64,000 nt of DNA from NCBI RefSeq assembly GCF_040869045.1, contig NC_090322.1, positions 277,724,662-277,788,661 of the forward strand, in the 5' to 3' direction. The stretch is from Eurosta solidaginis (lineage: Eukaryota > Arthropoda > Insecta > Diptera > Tephritidae). Shown piece after piece: positions 10,224 through 20,716 of the stretch. The notes under the pieces were generated by a model, which saw nothing but the letters and a program-made list of their open reading frames with translations, searched no databases and was not told where the DNA came from. How positions within the stretch are numbered: position 1 is the stretch's first letter; every line of letters starts with the position of its first letter. Made by a program: the position numbers and the translations under genes.

Positions 10224-11962
10224 CATTCAAGGTTCGAATCGAGCTCAAGGCCAGAACAATAATTTTTTTCTAATGATAATTATTGTTATTTTTTAATTTT
10301 TCTAAATTTGAAAAATTGAATTTTGTTTTTGGAATAGTAAGTAGAAAATTTTTCAGACAAACTGCCATAGCTGCGCAGATAGATCCATTTCGAAGGGTGC
10401 TAAGCCTTCATCATCAGTACGCTTTAGGCATGCTGCGCTAACCATTTAGCTATACAGCGGTGGTTTGTTTGACTGGCAAATTTGCTACTTCTATTCCTTT
10501 TTACCAACTATATTTATTCAGTGTTGCGCCATCTGGTGCAAAGCACTGATAATGCTGGATTTTTGTTTATTGTCAATTACTTTGTTTGACATTCCCAAGT
10601 GCTCATGGTTTATTAACAATTGTTTTTGTTTTTATCGGCCTATTGATAAATCATTCAAGGTTCGAATCGAGCTCAAGGCCAGAACAATAATTTTTTTCTA
10701 ATGATAATTATTGTTATTTTTTAATTTTTCTAAATTTGAAAAATTGAATTTTGTTTTTGGAATAGTAAGTAGAAAATTTTTCAGACAAACTGCCATAGCT
10801 GCGCAGATAGATCCATTTCGAAGGGTGCTAAGCCTTCATCATCAGTACGCTTTAGGCATGCTGCGCTAACCATTTAGCTATACAGCGGTGGTTTGTTTGA
10901 CTGGCAAATTTGCTACTTCTATTCCTTTTTACCAACTATATTTATTCAGTGTTGCGCCATCTGGTGCAAAGCACTGATAATGCTGGATTTTTGTTTATTG
11001 TCAATTACTTTGTTTGACATTCCCAAGTGCTCATGGTTTATTAACAATTGTTTTTGTTTTTATCGGCCTATTGATAACACAAAAACAAAAACAAAAACAA
11101 TTGTTAATAAACCATGAGCACTTGGGAATGTCAAACAAAGTAATTGACAATAAACAAAAATCCAGCATTATCAGTGCTTTGCACCAGATGGCGCAACACT
11201 GAATAAATATAGTTGGTAAAAAGGAATAGAAGTAGCAAATTTGCCAGTCAAACAAACCACCGCTGTATAGCTAAATGGTTAGCGCAGCATGCCTAAAGCG
11301 TACTGATGATGAAGGCTTAGCACCCTTCGAAATGGATCTATCTGCGCAGCTATGGCAGTTTGTCTGAAAAATTTTCTACTTACTATTCCAAAAACAAAAT
11401 TCAATTTTTCAAATTTAGAAAAATTAAAAAATAACAATAATTATCATTAGAAAAAAAATTATTGTTCTGGCCTTGAGCTCGATTCGAACCTTGAATGATT
11501 TATCAATAGGCCGATAAAAACAAAAACAATTGTTAATAAACCATGAGCACTTGGGAATGTCAAACAAAGTAATTGACAATAAACAAAAATCCAGCATTAT
11601 CAGTGCTTTGCACCAGATGGCGCAACACTGAATAAATATAGTTGGTAAAAAGGAATAGAAGTAGCAAATTTGCCAGTCAAACAAACCACCGCTGTATAGC
11701 TAAATGGTTAGCGCAGCATGCCTAAAGCGTACTGATGATGAAGGCTTAGCACCCTTCGAAATGGATCTATCTGCGCAGCTATGGCAGTTTGTCTGAAAAA
11801 TTTTCTACTTACTATTCCAAAAACAAAATTCAATTTTTCAAATTTAGAAAAATTAAAAAATAACAATAATTATCATTAGAAAAAAATTATTGTTCTGGCC
11901 TTGAGCTCGATTCGAACCTTGAATGATTTATCAATAGGCCGATAAAAACAAAAACAATTGTT
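10224..11962. mobile_element. Four-unit palindromic insertion (2 direct + 2 inverted ~428-bp units)
   Basis: Unit 1 (10224-10651) and unit 2 (10652-11077) are near-identical direct copies starting CATTCAAGGTTCGAATCG. Units 3 (11078-11497) and 4 (11498-~11924) are inverted copies, followed by a partial fifth (to 11962) ending AAAACAATTGTT. The centre at ~11077-11100 is (AAAAC)n. Each unit holds a box-A-like TAGCTAAATGGTTAGCGC with a weak box-B-like CCTTCGAAATGG about 50 nt on, so a tRNA-related SINE origin is possible but unproven. The repeated 60-codon frame inside each unit merely reflects the repetition. Long 14-bp flanking duplications favour target-primed retrotransposition over a cut-and-paste transposon. 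Confidence 0.8.
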
Positions 11963-11976
11963 TATAAAATCTTACT
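11963..11976. repeat. 14-bp target site duplication, right (TATAAAATCTTACT)
   Basis: An exact copy of 10210-10223, directly after the palindromic insertion. Confidence 0.85.
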
Positions 11977-12539
11977 TTTACAAAGAAAAGCCTGGTATAT
12001 GAAAAGCAACTAGTTGATACAAAGTCCTGAAAATAAGAATAGCAATACAGAAGACATATTTACTTTATTTTTACATCACTTTCGATTATACTTACTTTTT
12101 TCTGATTAATTTCCTGCAGGAAAAGCCAAAGTCCTGTAAAACCTTAATATGGATATGCTCGTGTATTGTAAATCCCACCTGCAAAAGAAATTCAGAGTTA
12201 AACCAATTAAAAAATTGAATTTTGGTTTGTGACTTACCTCAGAAAAATATTTTATTTTTTAACGGATGAGAACAAAATAAACTATCAAAATTATATAAAT
12301 GTACCCAACTTGTACTTTTTTCTTAAAAGTTAAACTTTAAATACGTTTTTAAAATTGTTGTTCAATGTTCTGAAAGGAGTTTAAAAAGCAGTAACACCTT
12401 AAGTTTTAGGAGCAATGTGGGAGTTTGGAAGGTGAAAAGTACAGAGTGACATTGTGCTACAAGGGTAACCTTGTATAATTAAACCATGTGAACTGATGGA
12501 ATCCAATAACTTCCTATCATAGACGCCTATGACTGTATA
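11977..12539. other. Unassigned interval with one exon-like block
   Basis: AT-rich DNA with no clear gene. On the minus strand 12093-12177 follows a good acceptor (tcttttgcag) and is open for 28 codons, giving a peptide with GFTIHEHIHIKVLQDFGF. A donor-like GTAAGT follows at about 12092. I cannot assign a family. It may be an exon of the decayed transposon at 9164-9690, or chance. Confidence 0.25.
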
Positions 12540-12665
12540 CCAGAGCTTACCCACTGAGAATATTCAGAGGAAAAGCATACGCCGCCATGGTGGAGCAAGG
12601 AGCTGAGTCTTCTTAGAAGACAGGTAAAATAAATGTTTAAGCTTGCAAAGGTTGCGGAATGCGAA
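12540..12665 (+). pseudogene. LOA/I-type LINE linker fragment
   Basis: The plus strand reads like the segment after the endonuclease of the adjacent intact element (gccatggtggagcaaggagctgagtcttcttagaagacaggt versus the inverse of 15500-15545). It is degenerate and frame-broken. It lies head-to-tail against the 3' end of the intact element. Confidence 0.65.
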
Positions 12666-12826
12666 GTTTGCCCGCTCTACCTTACAAATTAGTGACCGGT
12701 TTTGTGAGCATGTGGACCGGAGAGGTAGGTAGGTTGAACTGGCCGGTCCATGAGGACCTCACATAGACTGATTGAGTCCGTAGTGTTACCAGAAGTTTGT
12801 TTTAATGACCAAACTGAAAAACCCTA

Positions 12827-15800
12827 TCAAAAACCAGGACCTATGTTATAAAATAACTCCGTCCTCTTGGCAAATACTAGAAGCTTCCTAGGACTTAAGC
12901 CACTTGCTGCTTCTAGATCTGACAGCTGTATCACTCCTAATAGCTGGAGTCTTAGCCTGGCAAGTGCAGGGCACGAGCATAGAACGTGCTCGATCGTTTC
13001 CTCCTCCAACCCGCACTTCCTACACCTGCTATCACTGACCAAGCCTAATTTAAAGGCATGTGACGCCAGAAGGCAGTGTCCAGTCAGAATACCCGTCATG
13101 AGTCTACAGGCCTCTCTTTTTAATAATAGAAGCAACTGTGTTAGTCTAAGGTTGTAAGACCTACACATAATCTTCGACACTTTACAGCCCCGCGCTTGAA
13201 CCCACGCCTTTTCTGCTTGGTCGATCATGTGCACCTCTCGCCTTCGCTTAATCTCGCCCAATCTAATTGGGACGTCTACGGAGCAAGCTTCAAGGGATGC
13301 GCCCTTTTTAGCTAATTCGTCCGCTTTTTCATTCCCATCTATTCCCATATGCCCTGGGACCCAATATAGATGTATGCTTCTCCCTGTCCCGATTCTCTCC
13401 AGAGACTGCTTACACTCTAACACGCATTTAGATGATGTGCTATGCGAGATTATTGCCTTAATTGCTGCTTGACTGTCAATATAAAAGTTAACACGGTTGC
13501 AGCTTAAGCTATTCTCTTCCAGGGTTTCTACTGCTTTGGTTACGGCTACTATTTCCGCTTGGAAAACGCTACAGTAATCCGGCAGCCTGTAGGATCTGCT
13601 TAATTCTGGATCAGCGCAGTATACCGCAGACCCTACTCCTTCCACTATTTTGGAACCATCGGTGTACACATATATCGCCTCGTCCGCCATTTGCGCACCC
13701 TTGCGCCAACCGTCCACCTCTATTGTGGCCTTAAGATCTCCCTCAAAGTGCAGGTAGGGAATCATGTAGTCTGTTCGTCTTGTGACTGAGGACGCTATAC
13801 TACTATGGCCATATGGTCGGCGCTCAAGCTGCCCCGAAGCACCGAGCCTGGTTGCGGTCGTTAATGCTTTGTTCTTTGCTACCAGGTCTACAGGTGGAAT
13901 GTGCAGAATGGCATACAGTGCAGCCGTCGGGGTTGTTTTCAGGGCTCCCGTAATGCAAAGCATCGATAGTCTGCATACCCCCTCTAATTTTTTGAGGTAT
14001 GTTGTTTTTTGTGTGGCTTTCCACCAAACAAGAACTCCATAGTATAGAATAGGGCTTACAATCGCTGTAAAAACCCAATGAGAAAGAGAGGGCGATAGGC
14101 CCCACGTACACCCCAGCATTCTTTTACATGCATAGAGTGCCGTTGAGGCCTTCTTGACCCTCTCCTCCACGTTGAGCTTCCATGACAGCTTACTGTCTAG
14201 GATGATTCCTAGATATTTTGTGCAAGGTTTCTCCTGTAAGGTCACCGCTCCTAACTTAGGCCTGGTCCAATTTGGGACCTTGTACCTCTTTGTAAACAAG
14301 ACCATATCCGTCTTCTCCGCATTGACTTTCAGCCCGACATTAGATGCCCAGGTATGAATATCCCGAAGCGCCCGATCCATCAAAGAACTAATCGTTGGAA
14401 GGCATTTTCCACTTATGACAATTGCAACGTCATCTGCGTAAGCCGTAAGTTTTACGGGTCCCTCATCGAATTGCCTGAGCAGTTGGTTGATGACCAGTGT
14501 CCACAGCAGAGGTGATAGCACCCCTCCCTGCGGCGTGCCCCTGTCCACTGATTTCGTGGCCTCGTACAATCCCCATTGTGATGTAATCTTTCTGCAATTT
14601 AACATGCAGCCGATCCATCTGATTAAGGCAGGATGTACTTTAATGTAATTAAGACCATCCATAATCGCCCATTTTGCAACATTATTGAAAGCCCCGGCAA
14701 TGTCCAAGAAGACTCCTAGAGCATACTCCTTATATTCCAGGGATTTCTCTATGCTTATTACCACCCTATGCAATGCGGTGTCTACCGACTTGCCTTTGGT
14801 GTACGCATGCTGTGTTGTGGAGAGCAGCTTTCCATCCACGTTGGACTTTATGTACACATCTATCAGCCTCTCAAAGGTTTTGAGCAGAAATGATGTTAAG
14901 CTAATGGGTCTATAGTCTTTGGGATACACGTGACCGATCTTCCCCGCCTTTGGTAGAAAAGCTACACGAGCAGTTCTCCAAGAGTGCGGAACATGATTCA
15001 GTCTTATGCACCCATCGAATATTATTTTAAGCCATTCCACGACCGCCCTGCTTGAGAATTGTAGCATGGCCGGGAATATACCATCTGGGCCCGGCGATTT
15101 AAACTTAGAAAACGTCTTCACTGCCCACTCGATCTTGGTATCGGTCACCAAGCCCGGCACCACTAGCTCCGTGATCGAAGTGTGAGTGATGTCTGCTGGT
15201 TCTTCTAAACCGTATCCCGATGGGAAATGTGTACCGAGAAGCACCTCAAGGGATTCCTCACTATCACGTGACCATTCCCCGTTCTCTTTCTTTATTAGTC
15301 CCTGGACTATGTTTCCCTTTGCTAGGACTTTTTTCAACCGTGCTGTTTCACTGGAGCACTCTATGTCCGTACAGAAACTTTTCCATGAGTTTCTCTTCGC
15401 CCTGGTAATTTCACGCTTGTAGATCCTCAGTAGATCCCTGTACTCGTCCCGACACGATTCGCTTTCCGCGGTCTTTGCGAGTTTAAACATTTCTTTTACC
15501 TGTCTTCTTAGAAGACTCAGCTCATTGCTCCACCATGGCGGCTTTGCTTTTCCTCTGAATCTTCTTAGAGGGCAAGCTTTGTTATACGCAGTCATAAGCG
15601 TCCTTGTTAGGAATTCATTCGACTCCTCCAGTTCCTCTACATTAGCAACCTCTTTGGGTTGTCCCAGTTTCGTTTCTACATGTTTCTGGAATTTAGTCCA
15701 ATTCGTTGCCCTAGGGTTTCTAAAGGTTCCTCCCTTCTCTACCCTCTTTAGTGGGATGCTGAAGCTTATATACGCATGGTCGGAGAAGGATGGTCTATCG

Positions 15801-16408
15801 AGAACCATCCAATCATACCTTGATATATCACGCTCGGAGCTCAATGTAATATCCAGAACATTGCTGGATGTTGGACCAATGTATGTAGGAACATTTCCCC
15901 TGTTGGCTATCTGCAAATTGGTTTGCAGGATGTAACAAAATAGAGATTCGCCTCTCTCGTTCGTATCTGCTCCTCCCCACGCATTGTGGTGCGCATTTGC
16001 ATCTGCGCCTATGACCAACCGCCCTTTGCGCCCTTCCTCCTGTACTAGCCTTTTGCACTCCATCGGTGGAACCTCCGCAGCATGGGCCATGTAGCAGGAC
16101 GCCAGGATAAATGCCTGCTTATTCTTTTGCTCAACGGCCACCGCTACGAGATCCTCGGTGGTGTAATTAGGCAGCATATATGAATGCAGCTGTTTCCTTA
16201 CCATTACTACAGCTCGCACCCGTCCTTCCGTTTGTGCGTAGTAAACGCCAAACCCGCGCGCGCTAATTCCAGAAACCTTTCCTCCCGATGAGAGCCACGG
16301 CTCCTGGATCAGCGCCACGTCAAACGAACCCTCCTCAAGGGTTAGGAGGAGTTCGCTCGACGCCACTTTACTGTGTTGGAGGTTTATCTGTAGGACTCGC
16401 AGCACCAT
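12827..16408 (-). CDS. ORF2 polyprotein: AP endonuclease, reverse transcriptase, RNase H
   Basis: A 1193-residue protein. Residues ~1-225 are an apurinic-type endonuclease (QINLQHSK at the start, IQEPW, DANAHHNAWGG, a final SDHAYI). Residues ~400-740 are the reverse transcriptase (FLPKAGK, YRPISLTSF, LDIAGAFNNV, GTPQGGVLSPLLW, and the catalytic YADD at ~656). Residues ~910-1035 are RNase H (YTDGS, FQAEI, YIDSQAA, and GNEKADELAKKG). A C-terminal Cys/His cluster (CRKCG...EHVLCSC) starts near 1131. The ATG at 16406-16408 lies inside the end of ORF1, consistent with reinitiation or coupled translation. It nicks target DNA and copies the element RNA there (target-primed reverse transcription). No frameshift or stop is seen. 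Confidence 0.92.
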   Translation of the reverse strand: MVLRVLQINLQHSKVASSELLLTLEEGSFDVALIQEPWLSSGGKVSGISARGFGVYYAQTEGRVRAVVMVRKQLHSYMLPNYTTEDLVAVAVEQKNKQAFILASCYMAHAAEVPPMECKRLVQEEGRKGRLVIGADANAHHNAWGGADTNERGESLFCYILQTNLQIANRGNVPTYIGPTSSNVLDITLSSERDISRYDWMVLDRPSFSDHAYISFSIPLKRVEKGGTFRNPRATNWTKFQKHVETKLGQPKEVANVEELEESNEFLTRTLMTAYNKACPLRRFRGKAKPPWWSNELSLLRRQVKEMFKLAKTAESESCRDEYRDLLRIYKREITRAKRNSWKSFCTDIECSSETARLKKVLAKGNIVQGLIKKENGEWSRDSEESLEVLLGTHFPSGYGLEEPADITHTSITELVVPGLVTDTKIEWAVKTFSKFKSPGPDGIFPAMLQFSSRAVVEWLKIIFDGCIRLNHVPHSWRTARVAFLPKAGKIGHVYPKDYRPISLTSFLLKTFERLIDVYIKSNVDGKLLSTTQHAYTKGKSVDTALHRVVISIEKSLEYKEYALGVFLDIAGAFNNVAKWAIMDGLNYIKVHPALIRWIGCMLNCRKITSQWGLYEATKSVDRGTPQGGVLSPLLWTLVINQLLRQFDEGPVKLTAYADDVAIVISGKCLPTISSLMDRALRDIHTWASNVGLKVNAEKTDMVLFTKRYKVPNWTRPKLGAVTLQEKPCTKYLGIILDSKLSWKLNVEERVKKASTALYACKRMLGCTWGLSPSLSHWVFTAIVSPILYYGVLVWWKATQKTTYLKKLEGVCRLSMLCITGALKTTPTAALYAILHIPPVDLVAKNKALTTATRLGASGQLERRPYGHSSIASSVTRRTDYMIPYLHFEGDLKATIEVDGWRKGAQMADEAIYVYTDGSKIVEGVGSAVYCADPELSRSYRLPDYCSVFQAEIVAVTKAVETLEENSLSCNRVNFYIDSQAAIKAIISHSTSSKCVLECKQSLERIGTGRSIHLYWVPGHMGIDGNEKADELAKKGASLEACSVDVPIRLGEIKRRREVHMIDQAEKAWVQARGCKVSKIMCRSYNLRLTQLLLLLKREACRLMTGILTGHCLLASHAFKLGLVSDSRCRKCGLEEETIEHVLCSCPALARLRLQLLGVIQLSDLEAASGLSPRKLLVFAKRTELFYNIGPGF

Positions 16409-17726
16409 TGGGCTGTTTGTCCCCCTCCAGCACCTTCGTCTTGACGTCGTCGTCCTCCTCTTGCCCTTTTGGTTTAGAGTATTCGAGGCCCCCTTCAGCC
16501 CCTCGTGAATGTTGTGCCGTGTGTTCCTCTGTGCGAGTCACAGCACCATTTAGCGGTTGGTCCTCTTCTAGCACGTTCGTGGTGACGTCGGGGACCTCCA
16601 CCTGTCTTTTTTCCCTTAGGCTTCTGAGGTCCTTTTCGACTTCGCCCACTTCCAGCGTGTTAGGATTTTTATCCTCGGGACTTCTTTTCCTGAGTCGCAT
16701 GTAAATTTTGCCAGTGCCAAAGGACATTTTGCCAAGCTGCGTGTACAGAATATCCTCCGCCTGCTTGTTTATTTGGAAGATGTAGAACTGACCATCCTCG
16801 GTAGGCCGAGATACAGTAATTACCTTCCAATCCTGTATCGGTATGTTCGGATTCTGATTCTGCAGAAGTCGCAGTGTATCCTCCGACTTCATCATGCATG
16901 GTATCCATACCTTAACTTTTGGTACCGTGGGGATTTGCGCTTTATCCACCACCTCAAACCGCGCGTTCGTGCCTTGCCTTTGGAGGTTTGGAACGACTTC
17001 CTCCAGCCACCGCAAGCTCGCGATGTTGTCGCACGCTATCATCTTCACACCATTATACCATCCCCCCGAATCAAAGGTTGGAAGGGGCTTACTTGGTTGT
17101 TCCCGCATCATCTTAAGCATTAAGCTAATAAGCTCCCTTTCCACAGATCTCCACCTTTCAGTAGTCATTTGTCCGAACGGACTGCTACGATCAACCAGCG
17201 CCACAGTCAGTGACTGCTTTGCCACATCACTCATCTTCTCGGGAAAAGCAGGAGTCTTAGTGTTATCTCCCTTTAGAACCTCCGAGAACACCGGAGTCTT
17301 CGCGTTAACTCCCTTTAGCGCCTCCGAGAAAGCCGGAGTCTTAGCGTTATCTCCCTTTGGCTTATCTCCTACTTCCGTAGTTGGAACTTCCCTCTGACTG
17401 GCAGCTTTCGAGGTAGTTGCTACCTCGCTATTGGAACCCATCTGTCTTACAGCTTTGGGCCTACTTGTCTTGTCTATGCGACTGCCCTGCCTCGCGGCTC
17501 TAGGACTGGGTCCTTTCTGCCTCTTGAAAGCAGGCTTGTCGCCTTCTGCCGAACGTTTCCTCTTCATTCTGCCATTCGACGCTTCTTCCTCCTCGTACCG
17601 GTTGCAGAACCGAGGGTTTCTCGCAGCAAACCTTTTGAACTGCCTTCGACCTACTTCTACCGCTTCATGGGCCCATTCCAAGCGCTCGATCTCCACTTCT
17701 GTTGGGTCGTGGACCGGAGACAGCAT
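16368..17726 (-). CDS. ORF1 protein of the LOA/I-type element
   Basis: A 452-residue protein starting at the ATG 17724-17726. The N-terminal third is basic (RMKRKRS, AFKRQKG). Residues ~125-170 hold three imperfect 14-residue repeats of the type G-x-N-x-KTPxFxExxK. The central region (from SLTVALVDRS to about IYMRLRK) is a globular domain that resembles the DUF4780-type domain found in dipteran retroelement ORF1 proteins. I see no CCHC zinc knuckle. The C-terminal tail is acidic and Pro/Asp/Glu-rich. The role is presumed RNA binding and particle formation with ORF2, with which it overlaps by 41 bp. Confidence 0.85.
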   Translation of the reverse strand: MLSPVHDPTEVEIERLEWAHEAVEVGRRQFKRFAARNPRFCNRYEEEEASNGRMKRKRSAEGDKPAFKRQKGPSPRAARQGSRIDKTSRPKAVRQMGSNSEVATTSKAASQREVPTTEVGDKPKGDNAKTPAFSEALKGVNAKTPVFSEVLKGDNTKTPAFPEKMSDVAKQSLTVALVDRSSPFGQMTTERWRSVERELISLMLKMMREQPSKPLPTFDSGGWYNGVKMIACDNIASLRWLEEVVPNLQRQGTNARFEVVDKAQIPTVPKVKVWIPCMMKSEDTLRLLQNQNPNIPIQDWKVITVSRPTEDGQFYIFQINKQAEDILYTQLGKMSFGTGKIYMRLRKRSPEDKNPNTLEVGEVEKDLRSLREKRQVEVPDVTTNVLEEDQPLNGAVTRTEEHTAQHSRGAEGGLEYSKPKGQEEDDDVKTKVLEGDKQPNGAASPTDKPPTQ

Positions 17727-18002
17727 AGCAAATTAATTGTTCAATTGACCGGATCTCTTAACTGAACAAGTGAACTAGATCTTCGATTTCGGTTCTATTT
17801 GTTCTTTTAGTTCGTTTTATCTAATGTTATTCTTTCTCTCTTCTCGTTCGCGAACATTGTAAATTCATACATACATACGTAGAAATTCACAGGGAGCACG
17901 AATGTCGATGATACCACTTACACTAAAAATACACATACACAAAGCATTTCTGCATACACACCCCCATCAATACTTGTTGACTTTTTTCGTGGGTGTGAGC
18001 AG

Positions 18003-19154
18003 GGCCCGAATTACGTATTCCGTGAACTGAACACTCGTCTCTTAAAAGTACTTATTTGGTATTACGTGATACGTGAACGAATAGCTGCTATCGAAATTCG
18101 GTATTATGTGTTCAGTGAACGTACACAACAAATCGTAAACGTCAAAAAATTTCATACGATAGCAAAAAGACGTTCGAGTGCATTAAAAATTGGTTGTAGT
18201 TTGAAAATTAAACGAATTAATTTATAGTTCTTACGTTTTAAATTTGTTTTTAAAAAAGTAAAGTGATCTTAGCACAACTAAAAAGGAAAATTTTATCAAT
18301 CATTAAAAGGAAAATTTCGAGTTTAATAATGTAAGTAAATAAATATAAAATTAGTTAAAAGTATTTATAATATAAAATGTTTGTTTCCCCAAAGGACGCA
18401 TCTAAATAAGCTTAATTATAAGCAAAAGGAGATGATGGGAGAATTTATGCAGCAGCACCCCAACCTGGCCAAAAACATCATACCAAATTGTGCCCAAGGA
18501 AAGGCGACATCTCAACGATTGTGGGAGGATCTATCTAAAAAACTTAACGCTGTAGGCCCACCTATGAAAGATGCAAAAATGTGGAGAAAGGTAAATCAAA
18601 CAACCGATCGGAACACTCATCTCTTGGTATGATAATTTGTAATTCTGTGATATTTATAATTTGTAGGTATATGCTGACTAAAAATACCAAGCGAAGCGAA
18701 AACTAACTTTTAACCGCAGCTCAAAGTCTCGGACTGGTGGTGGAACATACGAGGAGAAATTGATAACATCAGCGGAGGAAAATATCATTGAAGCAAGAGG
18801 AGGAACTCTCTTCCACCTCTTTTTTATATTTATTATTAATTGTGCACTCATCACTAGAATTACCTGTGTTAATTTCTTTGTAAGCAATTCTTTTCCCCTT
18901 TTTTCCTTTTAAAATTTGCATAGGAATTTATTCCACAATGTAAATAAATAAATGTTCTTATTTACAATCAGAATATGACATTTAACTGTCAAAGTATCTA
19001 TTACAAATCACCATTCAATCTATTACTGCCTGTCATAAATTACGATACGTTACTGAACGTACCTCATAATACCAATATTGCTATTCGAACGATCAGTCAC
19101 GTAATCTTTATTCGTACGATTGCAGTTTCGATCACGGAATATGTAATTCGAGCC
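18003..19154 (+). mobile_element. PIF/Harbinger-type element carrying only the Myb-like gene
   Basis: Inverted ends: left GGCCCGAATTACGTATTCCG, right the inverse of GGCTCGAATTACATATTCCG. It is flanked by a 3-bp duplication CAG (18000-18002 and 19155-19157). A 3-bp duplication is expected for PIF/Harbinger, and CWG targets are known for some of its families. Inverted similarity extends ~130 bp inward. The single recognisable gene is the Myb/SANT-like one at 18381-18810; no DDE nuclease gene is present. Confidence 0.75.
18381..18800 (+). pseudogene. Harbinger Myb/SANT-like DNA-binding protein, broken
   Basis: Exon 1 (to ~18590) encodes KEMMGEFMQQHPNLAKN...LWEDLSKKLNAVGPPMKDAKMW, the trihelix Myb/SANT-like domain found as the second protein of Harbinger transposons. 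Splicing GAGAAAG/GTAAAT (~18590) to TTTGTAG/GTATAT (~18667) continues the domain as VYAD. Immediately after there is an in-frame TAA, followed by ...KYQAKRKLTFN and the hallmark TGGGTYEE with an acidic tail. Apart from that single nonsense codon the domain is well preserved. It would bind element ends and help import the nuclease in autonomous relatives. Confidence 0.65.
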
Positions 19155-19326
19155 CAGTACTTAACAAATTTGCTTGAAAAAAAGGAACAGATGAACAAAA
19201 AGAACAACTTGTTCGTTCATCACAAAAAGAACGAAAGAACCGAATCTCTGAAATGAACGAAAAAACACAACTCTATTCCAAACTGATTTTCACGCCAAAA
19301 TGTCTAATGTAGTGATTAGAAACGGC

Positions 19327-19690
19327 CAAGGCGAATTAAGTACCAGGTGTTATCCCAACAGCTGATTGCTTCCTCTTGACTATTTTCCATACAGCGCCTT
19401 GTACTTTAATATGTCAGTTAATCGAAATAAATTTTATTTTGACTTGACACTCTTCTGCACGGCGAATTGGTTGAATTCGGTTTGCCACCACATGGGGGCA
19501 AGGCGAATCTATACTAGGTGGTGGCAAAGCGAATTCAACCAATTCGCTGTGCGGAAGAATGTCAAGTCAAAAGAAAATTTTCATTGATTTCGATTAACTG
19601 ACATGTTGTAGTACAAGGCGCTGTATGGAAAATTATCAAGAAGAAGCAATCAGCTGATGGGATAACACCACCTGTAATAAATTCGCCTTG
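19327..19690. mobile_element. 364-bp foldback MITE (CAAGGCGAATT family)
   Basis: Starts CAAGGCGAATTAAGTACCAG and ends with an inverse of CAAGGCGAATTTATTACAGG. Almost the whole length is an inverted repeat (aacagctgattgcttc, ccatacagcgccttgtac, atatgtcagttaatcga on both arms). Related partial copies lie at 56300-56610 and 56945-57135. Confidence 0.85.
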
Positions 19691-20682
19691 TATGGGGGTC
19701 AATTCCCTAACTGTGAAAAACTGAGAAATGTCCATTTATTGAAAACTCATTTGCACACAAAATTTAAACTTAAAAGTATTGTGCACATTGTTTTACTGAA
19801 TGAGCGCTGAATGTAAAAGTAATATGTCAGTGAGAAAATGTTCATGAAACGCCCTGAAAATAAAAAAAGTTATTCTGCAACAGTGCATATGAGTTTTGAA
19901 TATCACAATAATGTACACCAAGGATGATAAATGGATTTTTTCATTTTGTACCAAACGAGGAAAAAAAATGTACAAAATCATCCAAAAATGTACCAAAAGT
20001 CTTCGGATGTGAACTTGAACCAAACGAGGGATATATTCTGCTTCTTTATCCAAGAACTGTTTTTAGTCAGAAAACTTTCTAATACAAATTAAAGGTAGTA
20101 TAACAGGGAAATATGATTTATGAAGAAATACTTTTCCAGTAAAAATCCTAAAATAAGTTTTTCGATTGAAGCGTAAAATTATGTATGTACATATATAAAA
20201 ACATTTCATTATTGAGTACCAGTAAGGAAAATAAAATTAATATTTAAAAAAAATATCAGCTGCATTCAATGCAAAAACATTTCATAAAAACATTTTAGGT
20301 ACAAAAGTTTAAGATTCAGGTATAAAAGTTGACAAATTGTCGCCTAATCTATACTAATAACTCGTGTTTCAATCACTACCTTAACAGTTCTTCTTCTTTG
20401 AGTTCCTTAAATACCTCAGTTGATAAAAAGCTTTTTTTCGTATCTAGATTATGACAAATACTTTTATTTGATTATATCAAGTCTTTAGTTTTTATTAAAT
20501 TCGAAATATTGTTTATTTGGAGTCTATTTCTACACTTGATTATACTCAGTTGAGCAGAGCTCACAGAGTATATTAAGTTTGATTGGATAACGGTTGGTTG
20601 TACATATATAAAGGAATCGAGATAGATATAGACTTCCATATATCAAAATAATCAGGATCGAAAAAAAATTTGATTGAGCCAT

Positions 20683-20716
20683 GTCCGTCCGTCCGTCCGT
20701 CCGTCCGTCCGTCCGT
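20683..20716. repeat. (GTCC)n microsatellite
   Basis: Eight consecutive GTCC/CGTC units within the dispersed repeat. Confidence 0.9.

Larger units (their letters stand above)
12666..17870 (-). mobile_element. Intact LOA/I-type non-LTR retrotransposon
   Basis: A ~5.2-kb element with two long open frames: ORF1 17726-16368 and ORF2 16408-12827, overlapping by 41 bp in different frames. A 3' UTR of about 160 bp follows (to ~12666). The presence of endonuclease, reverse transcriptase and a C-terminal RNase H places it in the I superfamily; the endonuclease style suggests LOA, which is an inference. The exact 5' end (~17870) and target duplications were not resolved. Both frames are uninterrupted, so the copy is young and may be active. 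Broken relatives lie at 388-507/8562, 12540 and 38560. Confidence 0.85.

Noticed and set aside
10465..11684. Four similar 74-86-codon frames starting MFDWQICYFYSF
   Set aside because: They are the same stretch in repeated units of the palindrome, start at non-ATG codons and have no protein family features.
13782..17736. Numerous plus-strand ORFs of 60-167 codons
   Set aside because: Shadows of the GC-richer LINE ORF1/ORF2 on the minus strand.
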